From contig CAVUWK010000014.1 of assembly GCA_963745175.1 (NCBI GenBank), positions 1 through 64,000 on the forward strand: a DNA stretch of 64,000 nt, given 5' to 3'. This DNA comes from Bog-473 sp963745175 (GTDB taxonomy: Bacteria > Actinomycetota > Acidimicrobiia > Acidimicrobiales > RAAP-2). A program made the position numbers and the translations under genes. Positions 42,301-51,593 of the stretch are shown one piece after another. Within the stretch, counting starts at the first letter, position 1; each line of letters starts with the position of its first letter. A model generated the notes under the pieces. That model made no database searches, had not been told where the DNA came from, and saw nothing but the letters and a program-made list of their open reading frames with translations.

Positions 42301-44125
42301 TCACAGGTCCCAGACCCCCAGTCGGCCGTGGGATGTGAAGGCGTCCCGCAACGACGACTCGTCCTCCTCGCCGAAGACGCGAAATCGCTCGTCGCCACGC
42401 GTGCGGTGGTAGACCGCGTCACCATGTACGCGGTCGGAACGGAACTTCTCGTGTGCCAAGGTGCGAGTCAGGATCTTGTTGGTCGGAGTGCTGGGGAGCG
42501 CCTCGCAGATCCGGACGAACCGTGGCTGCCACTTGGGACTGAGGTCGGCTTGCCCGTCGAGCCATCCCGCGAAGGCTGCCGCATCGAAAGCTGCGCCGTC
42601 CCGGAGCACCAGGGCAACCATCACCTGGTCCCCCGAGTCCGGAGCCGGCACACCGTAGGCGGAGACCAGCATCACATCCGGATGGCGTCCGACGATGGCC
42701 TCGATCGGTGCCGCCGTGAAGTTCTCACCGTCGACGCGTAACCAGTCGGAGGTCCGGCCGGCGAAGTACACCCACCCGTCATCGTCGACATAGCCAAGGT
42801 CACCACTCCAGTACCAGCCCTGGCGGGTGGTGTGGCGCATGGCCTCCTCGTTGCGGTAATAGCCCTCGAACGGCCCGACACCGAGTGTGTTCACCAGCTC
42901 GCCCACGCAGAGGTCCGCATTGACGAGACGGCCCTCGCCGTCGAATTCCGCGCGCACCGCCTCGTTTCCCTTCTCGTCGACGACCATGATGCCTTGTCGC
43001 AGACGCCCGATGGACCCGCGGGGACGGTTTCCCGTTCGATCCAGAGCGATCGCGCCTTCGGTCGAGCCGAAGACGTCGATGATCCGGACACCGAATCGCG
43101 CCGCGGCGGTCTCGACGACCTGTGGCGACCCCTCGTTGCCGAAGGCGACCCGGAGGGGATTTTCTGCGTCGTCCGCTTGCGCGGGTGTGGCCAGCAGATA
43201 GGTGAGCAACTTCCCGGTGTAGTTGAACCAGGTGGCGCCGTAGTGCCGCACGTCCGGAAGGAACCGCGACGCGCTCGAAGCGACGGGCCAGGGAAAGCGA
43301 GGCACCGGACACCAGCGCCGGCGCAAATCCGGACATCAACGAATTGGTGTGGAAGAGGGGCATCGACGCGTAGCCGACGTCCTCACGTCCGAGCTCGAGC
43401 ATCATGGCCATCCGGTTGCCCGTGGTGAGCAGTCGACGTTGCGTGCAGCGCACCGCCTTGGGCGCAGCCGACGTGCCGGATGTGAAGAGCAGCGCCCAGA
43501 GCGCGTCCACATCGGGGTCGGCGAGAGCAGCTCGGCCATGACCTCCCGCGTCGTGATCGGCCCAGGCTGCCTGCAATGCCTGCTCGAGCGGCTCACCGGC
43601 GACTGCCGCTTCGTCCAGGTCGGCGAAGCGGTCCGAGACCAGGATCCCAGCTGGGAGTGCCACGCCTTCGGTGCCCGTTCGCAACTGCTCCTCGTGCCGA
43701 GGCTCGGTGATGACCATTTGGATGTCGGTATGCGAGATGTCGTGGCCGAGATGTTCGCCGCGGCGGGTGTAGTTCAGTCCCGCTACGGCGGCACCGACCA
43801 GCCCCGCACCGCAGAGCGCAAAGACGTAGTCGGGCGTGTTGTCCAGGAGAAGGCCCACATGGGGGGGACGGCCCGGGTCGAGTCTGGCTCGGTACAGCGC
43901 TGCGAAGCGCTCGGCCTCGGCCAGAAGCTCGCGGTGCGTCCACTGGTGGTGGCCGAACCGCAGGGCAGGTAGGTCGGCAGACTCGGCATCCGTGCCGTTG
44001 CGTCGCAGGAGCGCCGCTGCGTTCGGTGCGGGGAGCGGCACCTCGGGCAGCGGTGGAGCGAGCCCAGCGAGCGTGGCGAGGGGTGCCCCCTGAGGCCGGG
44101 CCTCCGTCTCGGCGTCCTCCCCCAT
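42301..44125 (-). pseudogene. Acyl-CoA ligase (FadD17-like), frameshifted near 43276
   Basis: An AMP-forming acyl-CoA synthetase of about 607 residues. The N-terminal frame has the P-loop-like LLFTSGTSAAPKAVRCTQRRLL and YASMPLFHTNSLMSGF. After SLARRF one extra base shifts to SASRFLPDVRHYGATWFNYTG. FGSTEGAI, the adenylate motif YWSGDLGYVDDDGWVYFAGR and the C-terminal NKILTRTLAHEKF complete it. Start ATG 44125 follows a GGAGGGGGAG ribosome site. It resembles mycobacterial FadD17, which takes part in lipid or sterol side-chain activation. Removing the extra base restores an intact gene. Confidence 0.85.
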
Positions 44126-44381
44126 CGTCGTATCTCCCCCCTCCGGTCCATCGATCATCGCGACGGACCAATCACGTTCATGCTCTCCCCACGATGGCGC
44201 CCGAACTCGACCTCGCGCAACACCACGGTCCTCGGCGGGAGCCGGAGTATAGGGGCGGCTACCGCTCGGGCACTGGCCACTGGGCCATCCACAGTGCCGA
44301 CGCACTCGCTCTAACATGGCGAGCGATCGTGCCGAGTGCCCGCGGTGCGGACTCTTGGTGCATTGAAGGAGTATCGACGAA

Positions 44382-45683
44382 ATGGACTTCGAGCGCTTGC
44401 TGGTCGGTGAGGACAACGCCGTTCCCAGAGCGCGTTACACCAGTCCCGAGTTTGCCGAGCTGGAGTTCGAGCGCCTCTGGTCTCGGGTCTGGCAGGTCGC
44501 CTGTCGCGAGGAGGAGATCGCCGAGGTCGGCGACTTCTGCGAGTACATGATCGGCGACCAGTCGATCTTGGTCGTTCGTTCGGACCCGGAGACCGTCCGC
44601 GCCTTCCACAACACCTGTCTCCACCGCGGCACCCGTCTCGCCGACGGGAACGGTCGATTCCCCGAGGAATGCATACGGTGTCGCTACCACGCTTGGCGTT
44701 ACGACCTCGACGGAAAACTGATTGAGGTCGTCGACCAACACGAGTTCGATCCGATACCGGCCGACGCCAGGTTGCGAACGGTGCGGGTCGAGCGGTGGGG
44801 CGGCTTTGTCTGGATCTGTCTGGATCGTTCCGCGCCGCCCCTGGCCGAGTATCTGGAGCCGCTGACCGCCTTGCTTGCGCCGTACCACCTGGACCGTCTT
44901 CGACTGCGGACCTATCTGTCGACGGTGCTCCCGGCGAACTGGAAGGTCGCGGTCGACGCGTTCAACGAGGGATACCACGTTCAGGGGACGCACCCGCAAC
45001 TCCTGCCGTGGACGGATGACGTGAGCCTCGAGTACGAATCGCTGGGTCTCCACGCCCACTACGGTCGATTGCCGAACGCCCGGCGCCAACTGCAACCGAG
45101 TCCGCGCCTGGGTCTGTCCGAGGGTGACTACGACGAGGGTGAGATCCTCGACAACTTCATCCGAGGACTGGGCGGTCTCTTCTACCGGGACGAGCGAAAC
45201 CTGGTCGACGAGATCCGTGCCAACCCACGTGAGGGCGAGACACCGCTGCGTCGCTATCAGGCCGGACGGCGGGACCTGCTCGTTGCGCGCGGCGTACGTG
45301 TGGAGGAGTTCGGCGATGATCAGCTGACCAGTGCGGACGACGTGTTCTTCTTTCCCAACATGGTCGGTCCGATCTATCCAGGGATCGCCATCCTCTTCCG
45401 GGTGCGGCCCAACGGCACGGATCCTGACAGCTGCATCAAGGACACGTGGTTTCTCCAGTGGCCCCTGGAAGACGAGCCTCCCAAGAAGGCTGAACGCCGC
45501 TTCTTCCCCGTTTGGACGGAGCGCGACTGGGGCGAGATCACGAATCAGGATTACGCCAACATGGAGCACGTGCAGGTTGGGATGAAGTCACGCGGGGGGC
45601 CCGCTCTCAGGCTCAACCGTCGCCAGGAGGCCAACGTCCTGCACATGCACCGCATGATCGACCGCTACCTCACCAAGGCCTGA
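44382..45683 (+). CDS. Rieske non-heme iron oxygenase, alpha subunit
   Basis: A 433-residue ring-hydroxylating oxygenase alpha subunit. The Rieske [2Fe-2S] ligands are in NTCLHRGTRLADG and CIRCRYHAWRYDLDG (C-x-H and C-x2-H). The mononuclear iron site is in the 2-His-1-Asp region around AFNEGYHVQGTHPQLLPWTDD. Such enzymes dihydroxylate or demethylate aromatics or steroids with electrons from a reductase. No beta subunit, ferredoxin or reductase gene is adjacent. It is divergent from the acyl-CoA ligase gene across a 256-base gap. Confidence 0.92.
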   Translation: MDFERLLVGEDNAVPRARYTSPEFAELEFERLWSRVWQVACREEEIAEVGDFCEYMIGDQSILVVRSDPETVRAFHNTCLHRGTRLADGNGRFPEECIRCRYHAWRYDLDGKLIEVVDQHEFDPIPADARLRTVRVERWGGFVWICLDRSAPPLAEYLEPLTALLAPYHLDRLRLRTYLSTVLPANWKVAVDAFNEGYHVQGTHPQLLPWTDDVSLEYESLGLHAHYGRLPNARRQLQPSPRLGLSEGDYDEGEILDNFIRGLGGLFYRDERNLVDEIRANPREGETPLRRYQAGRRDLLVARGVRVEEFGDDQLTSADDVFFFPNMVGPIYPGIAILFRVRPNGTDPDSCIKDTWFLQWPLEDEPPKKAERRFFPVWTERDWGEITNQDYANMEHVQVGMKSRGGPALRLNRRQEANVLHMHRMIDRYLTKA

Positions 45684-45694
45684 TCCCACGGCCC

Positions 45695-46465
45695 TCACAG
45701 GGTGCGGTAGAGCCCCCCATCGACAGGTAGCTGCGCGCCGTTGACATAGCTGGCGGCGTCGCTGGCCAGAAAGACGCATGCGCCCACCACGTCCTCGGGT
45801 GTCCCCATGCGCCGCATCGGATTCATCCCGGCAATGCGTGACTTGGTCTCCGACGGCCAGTTCTTGGTGAGGTCCGTGTCACTGGCGCTCGGCAGCACCA
45901 GGTTGGCGCGGACCTTCGGCGGCCATGCACCCGCGAGCCCAAGCGTCAGCGCGTTGAGCGCCGCCTTGGCCATCGCATAGGGCAGGTCGGTGGAAGTCGG
46001 GCGCCAGGAGCCCACGGACGAGACGTTGATGATCGACCCGCCGTCTCCGTGTGCCATGCGCTCCCCGATGAGAACGCTCAAACGGAACGGCCCCCGGGCA
46101 TTGGTGGCATGGACCTTGTCGTACAGATCCTCGGTGACCGAGGTCAGGCTGTCGTAGGCAGGAGACATCCCCGCGTTGTTGACGAGGATGTCGCAACGCC
46201 CCAACTCTCGGTACACGCTTTCGACGAGCCGGTCGCAGTCCTGCCAGCGGCCGACATGGAACTCGAAGGGCACCGCTCGTTGGCCCGTCTCCGACTCGAT
46301 CAGCCGGGCCACCGCCTCGCAATTCTCCAATTTTCGGCTGGCGATCACGACGTCGGCTCCCGCGGCGGCCAAGCCCTCGGATATGGCCCGCCCGATGCCG
46401 CGGCTGCCTCCCGTGACGAGGGCGACCTTGCCGTGGAGGTCGAACAGCTCCGCGGGTGTCTTCAT
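45695..46465 (-). CDS. SDR family oxidoreductase
   Basis: A 256-residue classical SDR: ALVTGGSRGIGRAISEGLA, VNNAGMSPAYD, Ser in NVSSVGSW, Tyr/Lys in YAMAKAALNALT, and the C-terminal YVNGAQLPVDGGLYRTL. It resembles FabG-type or 2-dehydro-sugar reductases. It is convergent with the Rieske gene (11 bases between stops). A 12-bp palindrome lies 27 bases before the start and may be its operator. Substrate unknown. Confidence 0.9.
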   Translation of the reverse strand: MKTPAELFDLHGKVALVTGGSRGIGRAISEGLAAAGADVVIASRKLENCEAVARLIESETGQRAVPFEFHVGRWQDCDRLVESVYRELGRCDILVNNAGMSPAYDSLTSVTEDLYDKVHATNARGPFRLSVLIGERMAHGDGGSIINVSSVGSWRPTSTDLPYAMAKAALNALTLGLAGAWPPKVRANLVLPSASDTDLTKNWPSETKSRIAGMNPMRRMGTPEDVVGACVFLASDAASYVNGAQLPVDGGLYRTL

Positions 46466-46491
46466 CGAGCTCTCCTGTCCCTGGTGCGTCA

Positions 46492-46503
46492 GACCGCTCG
46501 GTC
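46492..46503. promoter_or_regulatory. Operator-like palindrome upstream of SDR
   Basis: GACCG-CT-CGGTC is a perfect 5-bp inverted repeat with a 2-base centre, 27 bases upstream of the SDR start at 46465 on the minus strand. Shape and position fit a TetR-type repressor site, but it is short and could be chance in GC-rich DNA. Confidence 0.3.
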
Positions 46504-46584
46504 AAGGGGAACTGTACGGTGCTCGACCGCGACGACAAGGATCCTTGGTCGGCTTCCTCGGGGAATCCGGCTGGGTCGTGCGCC

Positions 46585-47397
46585 TCAGACCGAAACCGTC
46601 ACACGCAGAAAGGTGGCCGGGATCGATGTCTGGTCGTTGCTCTGGCTGACATTCCGGTCGTTGAACAGGCTTTCCAGTTCGGCCTGCAGCGCCGCCTGCC
46701 GGCCGTCGCCGGCGGCGGCGTCGAACGCGTTCATCGTTGGCCCGTAGTACGTCCGGAACTGAGCGAGGAGTTCCGAGGGTGGGGCCGGATAGTTGAATGT
46801 GTACGTGTCCCGCTTGAACGAGATCTGTCCCTCCGGGACGCCCGCGCCGACGAAGCGCTCAGTCACCTGCTCTTCAACGCCCCACGTCATCGGGCTGATG
46901 AACCCTTCGGGAGGAGGCGGCGAATAGGCCGAGCTGATCTTCAAGATTTGGGCCACGAGTGTCGGGTCGTTGGGGATCCAATTGCCCATGACGATCCGAC
47001 CACCGGGCCGAGTCACCCGGACGACCTCCTTGGCGACGTCGTGTGGCTTCGGCGCGAACATCGCTCCGAAGATGCTGACGACGAGGTCGAAGCTCGAGTC
47101 CTCGAGACCGCGCAGGTCGGAGGCGTCGCCCTCCTCGAACCGGCAGTTGGTGAGGCCGAGGCTGCGGGCTCGGGCGTTGCCCGCCTCGACGAGGTTGCTG
47201 GCGATGTCGACTCCCAGCACATTGGCCCCGAGCGCAGCGGCCGGTATGGCAGTCGTTCCGTCACCGCACCCCAGGTCGAGTACGTCCATGCCGTTGGTGA
47301 TCGACAGCTCCTTGACCAGCGCCTCACCGCTGTCCCGCATGCTGGCCGCGATGCGGGTGAAATCGCCCTTCTCCCAGAGTGCCTGGTTCGGATTCAT
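46585..47397 (-). CDS. Class I SAM-dependent methyltransferase
   Basis: A 270-residue methyltransferase. SAM-binding motif I is MDVLDLGCGDGTTAIPAA, motif II GANVLGVDIASNLVEAGNARA, acidic motif GDASDLRGLEDSSFDLVVSIFG. The post-motif RPGGRIVMGNWIP is usual for small-molecule methyltransferases. It starts at ATG 47397 and is divergent from an HxlR regulator gene 92 bases away, which may control it. Substrate not identifiable. Confidence 0.92.
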   Translation of the reverse strand: MNPNQALWEKGDFTRIAASMRDSGEALVKELSITNGMDVLDLGCGDGTTAIPAAALGANVLGVDIASNLVEAGNARARSLGLTNCRFEEGDASDLRGLEDSSFDLVVSIFGAMFAPKPHDVAKEVVRVTRPGGRIVMGNWIPNDPTLVAQILKISSAYSPPPPEGFISPMTWGVEEQVTERFVGAGVPEGQISFKRDTYTFNYPAPPSELLAQFRTYYGPTMNAFDAAAGDGRQAALQAELESLFNDRNVSQSNDQTSIPATFLRVTVSV

Positions 47398-47489
47398 GGC
47401 TTTCGTTCCTTCCCTCGTGTGGTTGTCAGGGTTGCACCCCGGATTGCCAATAGCCAGTCCTAAAAATGGAGCGCGTCTAACCTGCGGGA

Positions 47490-48173
47490 ATGTCCACCTA
47501 CGGGCAGTTCTGCCCCGTGTCCAAAGCCGCTGAGGTCGTCTGCCAGCGGTGGACACCGCTCATCCTCCGTGAGCTGCTGGTCGGGAGTACCCGCTTCAAC
47601 GAGATTCGCCGGGGCGTGCCCACCTGCTCACCCTCGCTGCTCTCCAAGCGTCTCAAGGAGCTCGAGATTGCCCAGGTGGTCGTGTGCACCCCCAGCGCGA
47701 CCGGTCCCACCTACAGCCTGACCGAGGCCGGGCGGGAGCTGTTCCCGCTCATCCAGGCCCTCGGGGAGTGGGGGCAGCGCTGGGCCCGGAGCGACTACGG
47801 GCCCGACGACCTCGATCCCGGCCTGTTGCTCTGGGACGTCCGTCGCTTCCTGGCCCCCGGCGAATTCGGGCATCGCCGCGTCGTCATCGAGCTGACGTTT
47901 GCATCGATGCCTCCCAGACGGCGCTCCTACTGGGTCGTCGTGGACGGTGTGGACGTTGATCTTTGCCTGACCGACCCGGGATTCGAGGTGGATGTGGTGG
48001 TCGACGCCGACCTGCGCACGCTGACCGAGGTCTGGATGGGTGATGCCCGCTTCGCCGATGCCCTGGCCGACGGGCGCATCACGATGCGAGGCCAGCGCGA
48101 GATCGCCCGTCGCATCCCTGATTGGTTTGGCCAACACCCGATATTGGCCAGCGTCGGCCGCGGCGGCTCGTAG
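47490..48173 (+). CDS. HxlR family transcriptional regulator
   Basis: A 227-residue regulator with an N-terminal HxlR winged-helix domain: GQFCPVSKAAEVVCQRWTPLILRELLVGSTRFNEIRRGVP (about residues 5-45), LLSKRLKELE and the wing YSLTEAGRELFPLI. HxlR domains usually sense through an N-terminal Cys; Cys8 and Cys18 are present. Residues 120-227 form an extra SCP2-like C-terminal domain (MRGQREIARRIPDWFGQ near the end) which may bind lipid. It is divergent from the methyltransferase gene, its likely target. Confidence 0.9.
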   Translation: MSTYGQFCPVSKAAEVVCQRWTPLILRELLVGSTRFNEIRRGVPTCSPSLLSKRLKELEIAQVVVCTPSATGPTYSLTEAGRELFPLIQALGEWGQRWARSDYGPDDLDPGLLLWDVRRFLAPGEFGHRRVVIELTFASMPPRRRSYWVVVDGVDVDLCLTDPGFEVDVVVDADLRTLTEVWMGDARFADALADGRITMRGQREIARRIPDWFGQHPILASVGRGGS

Positions 48174-48202
48174 GCCGGTCCGCGTCGGATCGCGGCTGGT
48201 TC

Positions 48203-49024
48203 CTAGCCGACACCGTCTTCGGTTCTGCTGGGATCGAGGACGGGGGGCGTGATCGAGATTGCGGGAGCCTCGGTGCCGCCGTCGATCTCGAACACCTTGC
48301 CGGTGACCCATGACGAGGCATCGGACGCGAGGTACAGGACGGCACAGGCAATGTCTTCGGGTTGGCCCGGTCGGCGCAGCGGGGTGCCGTCGAGGAATTG
48401 CTGCCGCAGGGTGTCGTCGGTCAGCACGACGTCGAGTGAGCGCGTGGCGACACCGCCCACATCAATGGCATTGACCCGTACCCGCGGGGCCAGCTCGGGC
48501 GCAATGTTGCGGGTCATCCGGTCGAGAGCCGCCTTGGCCGCGCCGTAGGCGACGAACATGGTCTGGGTCATGCTCGCAGAGCGTGACGAGATGTTGACCA
48601 CGGCGCCCCCGCCGGCGGTGTCGACCATCTGGCGTGCCGCCAGCTTGATGAGCGTGAGCGGTGCCGTGACGTTGAACGCGAAGGTCCGGGCCATGAAGCC
48701 CTCGCTCGTGTCCATGGCCGCCCGCGGCATCGCTCCCCCTGCGTTGTTGACGAGGATGTCCAGCCGACCGAACTCCTCGACGGCGTGGGTGATCAAGAAC
48801 TCGCAGGCGGCGGCGTCGGTGACATCAGTCGGGACGACCAGCGCCCGTCGGCCCAGGGACCGGATCTGGGCGGCCACCTCCCGGAGGTCGGACTCGGTGC
48901 GGGCCGCCAGCGCCACGTCCGCGCCGGCCTCGGCCAACCCGGTGGCGATCCCCCGTCCGATCCCCAAGCCGGCGCCGGTGACGATCGCCACCTTGCCGGC
49001 GACCGAGAAGCGGTCGAGGATCAT
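48203..49024 (-). CDS. SDR family oxidoreductase
   Basis: A 273-residue SDR: AIVTGAGLGIGRGIATGLA, VNNAGGAMPRA, Ser in NISSRSASM, Tyr/Lys in YGAAKAALDRMT and C-terminal WVTGKVFEIDGGTEAP. The ATG overlaps the stop of the upstream DapB-like gene (ATGA), so the two are coupled and probably act on one substrate. It resembles 3-oxoacyl-reductase or hydroxysteroid-type dehydrogenases. Confidence 0.9.
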   Translation of the reverse strand: MILDRFSVAGKVAIVTGAGLGIGRGIATGLAEAGADVALAARTESDLREVAAQIRSLGRRALVVPTDVTDAAACEFLITHAVEEFGRLDILVNNAGGAMPRAAMDTSEGFMARTFAFNVTAPLTLIKLAARQMVDTAGGGAVVNISSRSASMTQTMFVAYGAAKAALDRMTRNIAPELAPRVRVNAIDVGGVATRSLDVVLTDDTLRQQFLDGTPLRRPGQPEDIACAVLYLASDASSWVTGKVFEIDGGTEAPAISITPPVLDPSRTEDGVG

Positions 49025-50121
49025 GCCCTGCCCGAGGGCGTCGTTGCCCGCCGCTCCCGGTGCAAGCCCGGAGCGGCGCGGCCGGCCACCAGAGGCATTT
49101 CCAGGTAGGTGAGCAGGCCGGGCTCGGCATCGCACACATAGGGAATGGCGTTGACGCAGTGCATGGCGGTGGCGACCACCCCGGGATTGCGGATGAGGCC
49201 GGCCTCCACCGTCTCGGGGTGCAGCTTCTTGAAGGTGGTCAGGCAACTGGGATCGCCGGTGATCTCGACCTCGAAGCGCTCCCCGTCGTCGCCGAACGTC
49301 CAGGCCGGTTCGAGGTGCTGCTCGCCCATGAGCCAGTTGACGGTCGCAGTGACCACCGGTTGGCCGTCGACCGTCGCCTCCCACGTGAACCGCTGCGCTG
49401 CCACCGTCCCCGGCTGGATCGGGCCGATGGGCGAGTCGATCGGCACGGTGGCGACGGCCATCTCGTGGGTCGTGCGAAGCTGCGGCTCGATGTCGAAGCC
49501 CATCTCGTCCGCCACCATGAAGATCGACTGGCGGAAGCCGCCACCGAGCGCGTCGATCATGACACTGGCGCGGGCCTCCTCCGGAGTCTTGCCGAAGAGC
49601 ATCCAGTCGCGCACCACGTCGGGCGCGCCGTAGGTGCGGATATCGGAGAACTCCTCTGCCCGCACGTGGGTGACGGAACCCGAGAGAGCCGAGATCATGA
49701 GGGGGAACCGCTCCGTGATGCCCCCCGGATTGATCCCGGTCCCGTGCAGCGTCACGCCGGCCCTGCTGGCGATGGTGTCGAACTTCTCCCGCTCTTCGGG
49801 AGGCGGGTAGAACCAACCGAGCGGGCTCACCACGTTCTTGCCCGACTCGAGGATGGCGGCCACCACCGCCGGATCCGCAAAGATCGGGCTGTAGAGGACG
49901 CAGTCCGCCTCAGTGGCGAGGAGCGCGTCGACGTCGCCGGTCGCGGTCACGCCCAGGGGTTCGCGGCCCAGGAGCGTCCCGAGGTCGATCCCCTCCTTGT
50001 CCGGGCTGTGGACCCAGGCGCCGGCGAGTTCGAGGTCGGGGTGCTGGAGCACCCCCTCCATGGCGGCGCGGCCCACGCCCCCGGTGGCCCACTGGATCAC
50101 GCGATAGCTCACGGAGGACAT
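49021..50121 (-). CDS. Dihydrodipicolinate reductase-like oxidoreductase
   Basis: A 366-residue NAD(P)-binding protein beginning YRVIQWATGGVGRAAMEGVLQHPDLELAGAWVHS, the opening of the DapB-N-like domain found in a large actinobacterial group usually annotated as dihydrodipicolinate reductase or diaminopimelate dehydrogenase-like. True DapB active-site residues are not evident, so a lysine-pathway role is unlikely. These proteins often sit in sterol or lipid catabolic clusters. ATG 50121 follows a GTCCTCC-antisense (AGGA) site. Coupled to the downstream SDR by an ATGA overlap. Confidence 0.82.
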   Translation of the reverse strand: MSSVSYRVIQWATGGVGRAAMEGVLQHPDLELAGAWVHSPDKEGIDLGTLLGREPLGVTATGDVDALLATEADCVLYSPIFADPAVVAAILESGKNVVSPLGWFYPPPEEREKFDTIASRAGVTLHGTGINPGGITERFPLMISALSGSVTHVRAEEFSDIRTYGAPDVVRDWMLFGKTPEEARASVMIDALGGGFRQSIFMVADEMGFDIEPQLRTTHEMAVATVPIDSPIGPIQPGTVAAQRFTWEATVDGQPVVTATVNWLMGEQHLEPAWTFGDDGERFEVEITGDPSCLTTFKKLHPETVEAGLIRNPGVVATAMHCVNAIPYVCDAEPGLLTYLEMPLVAGRAAPGLHRERRATTPSGRA

Positions 50122-50197
50122 CCTTTGCTCGCTGGGACAGGAATCGTCCGGAATGATGCCACCTCGTCGTAAGCAGGGCGCCGGCCAGTCTGCCGGA

Positions 50198-51481
50198 TCA
50201 GCCGATCGGCGTGAACTCCAGGTGTAACCGTTGGAGGCCACGCAGGATGTAGGTCGGTGCGTACTCATAACGGCGCTGGCCGACCGGGCCGTGTGCCGAC
50301 TCAGCGATGGCGATGTTGCCCATGCGGGCCAGGAGTCGCTCGATGCTGATGCGAGCCTCGGCGCGGGCGAGCGGGCCACCCGGGCAGGAATGAGGTCCGC
50401 GGCCGAAGGCGAGGTGCTCGCGGGCGTTGGACCGATCGACGCGGAACTCACCTGGGTTCTCGAAGTGGCGGGGGTCACGGCCGGCGGCGCCGTTGAGGAC
50501 CATGACCGTCGTACCGGCCGGGATCTCGACGCCACCCACGATGCTCGGTGTCCGCGACAGTCGGAAGTCCCCCTTCACGGGGCTCTCCATCCGGAGGCAC
50601 TCCTCGACGAAATCGGGAATGCGGCCGGCGTCCTCTCGGAGCAGATGCTGGAGGTCGCTCCGCTCAGCGATCAGCTGCAGTGCTGCGGCCAGCAGTCGCA
50701 CGGTTGTCTCCTGCCCGGCGGAGAAGACGTTGGCGGCCACCCGGACGACGTCGATCACCTCGGGCACGGACCCGTCGGGAAACGTGGCCGTGGCCAGCCC
50801 GGTCAGCACGTCGTTGCGCGGCGCACGACGCCGGTCCTCGACGTACGTCGTCAACTGTTCATAGAGGAACTCGAGCGGCGTGTGGCCGAGCTCGCCCGAC
50901 CCGGTGCTCCCGAGTGCCTGACTCGATTGGCGGCTGCCCTGCAGCTCTTCGCGGAACCACTCGTGGTCGGATTCGGGTACGCCCAGGAGGTCGGCGATCA
51001 CATAAAGCGTGAAGGGTCCCGCGAAGTCCTTGATGAACTCGCATGCCCCCCGCTCGACGAACTCGTCGATCTGGCGGTCCGCCCGACGCCACATGTACTC
51101 TTCGTTCTCCTTCAGGCGCTTCGGTGTGAGCAGCCGCATCAACATGCCCCGGTGGGCCTTGTGCTTCGGCGAGTCCATGGTCGTAATCTGGTCGCTGAAG
51201 GGCAGCTCGTCGCGGTGCTCCTCGATGAGCGCGCTGACGTCGTCGCCCTTCAGAGCGACGGGAAATCCCGGGAACGGGCCCGTCACCGCATTGCACGACG
51301 AGAAGGTCGCCGTGTCGGTGTACACCGAGACGGCCTCCGGGTAGCCGGTCACCATCACGACGCCATGGTGCGGCTCGCGCCGGACGGGGCATTCTTCGCG
51401 CAGAGCGTCGAAGTACGGGTACGGATCGACGATCAGCTCACGACCCTGGAAGAAGTCGATGCCGTCGTCGTCGTCGTTCAT
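50198..51481 (-). CDS. Cytochrome P450
   Basis: A 427-residue P450 with the ExxR motif in ECLRMESP, I-helix FSAGQETTVRLLA, and heme loop FGRGPHSCPGGPLARAEAR with the Cys ligand. The I-helix reads AGQET instead of the usual AGxDT. The C-terminal end YILRGLQRLHLEFTPIG resembles actinobacterial steroid or terpene P450s. It starts at ATG 51481; a perfect 15-bp palindrome 46 bases upstream may be its operator. The next genes on the same strand (DapB-like, SDR) may form one transcription unit. Confidence 0.93.
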   Translation of the reverse strand: MNDDDDGIDFFQGRELIVDPYPYFDALREECPVRREPHHGVVMVTGYPEAVSVYTDTATFSSCNAVTGPFPGFPVALKGDDVSALIEEHRDELPFSDQITTMDSPKHKAHRGMLMRLLTPKRLKENEEYMWRRADRQIDEFVERGACEFIKDFAGPFTLYVIADLLGVPESDHEWFREELQGSRQSSQALGSTGSGELGHTPLEFLYEQLTTYVEDRRRAPRNDVLTGLATATFPDGSVPEVIDVVRVAANVFSAGQETTVRLLAAALQLIAERSDLQHLLREDAGRIPDFVEECLRMESPVKGDFRLSRTPSIVGGVEIPAGTTVMVLNGAAGRDPRHFENPGEFRVDRSNAREHLAFGRGPHSCPGGPLARAEARISIERLLARMGNIAIAESAHGPVGQRRYEYAPTYILRGLQRLHLEFTPIG

Positions 51482-51526
51482 GCGCTCTCCTCCCCCGTTG
51501 CCAGACGCCGCCCCTGTGGTGCGTGT

Positions 51527-51541
51527 GAGAATGGCATTCTC
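51527..51541. promoter_or_regulatory. Operator-like palindrome upstream of P450
   Basis: GAGAATG-G-CATTCTC is a perfect 7-bp inverted repeat around one base. It lies 46 bases upstream of the P450 start (minus strand) and 53 bases after the end of the PhyH gene. Position and symmetry suggest a TetR-type repressor site controlling the P450 operon. No regulator gene is immediately adjacent. Confidence 0.45.
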
Positions 51542-51593
51542 TGAGGGAGAGAGTAGCTCCTCCAGATAGAAGGGTGGGGCGGCCTGCGCTCGC

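Noticed and set aside
49021..50121. DapB-like gene as true dihydrodipicolinate reductase of lysine synthesis
   Set aside because: It is about 100 residues longer than DapB, lacks the recognisable DapB active-site pattern, and is coupled to an SDR in a catabolic block.
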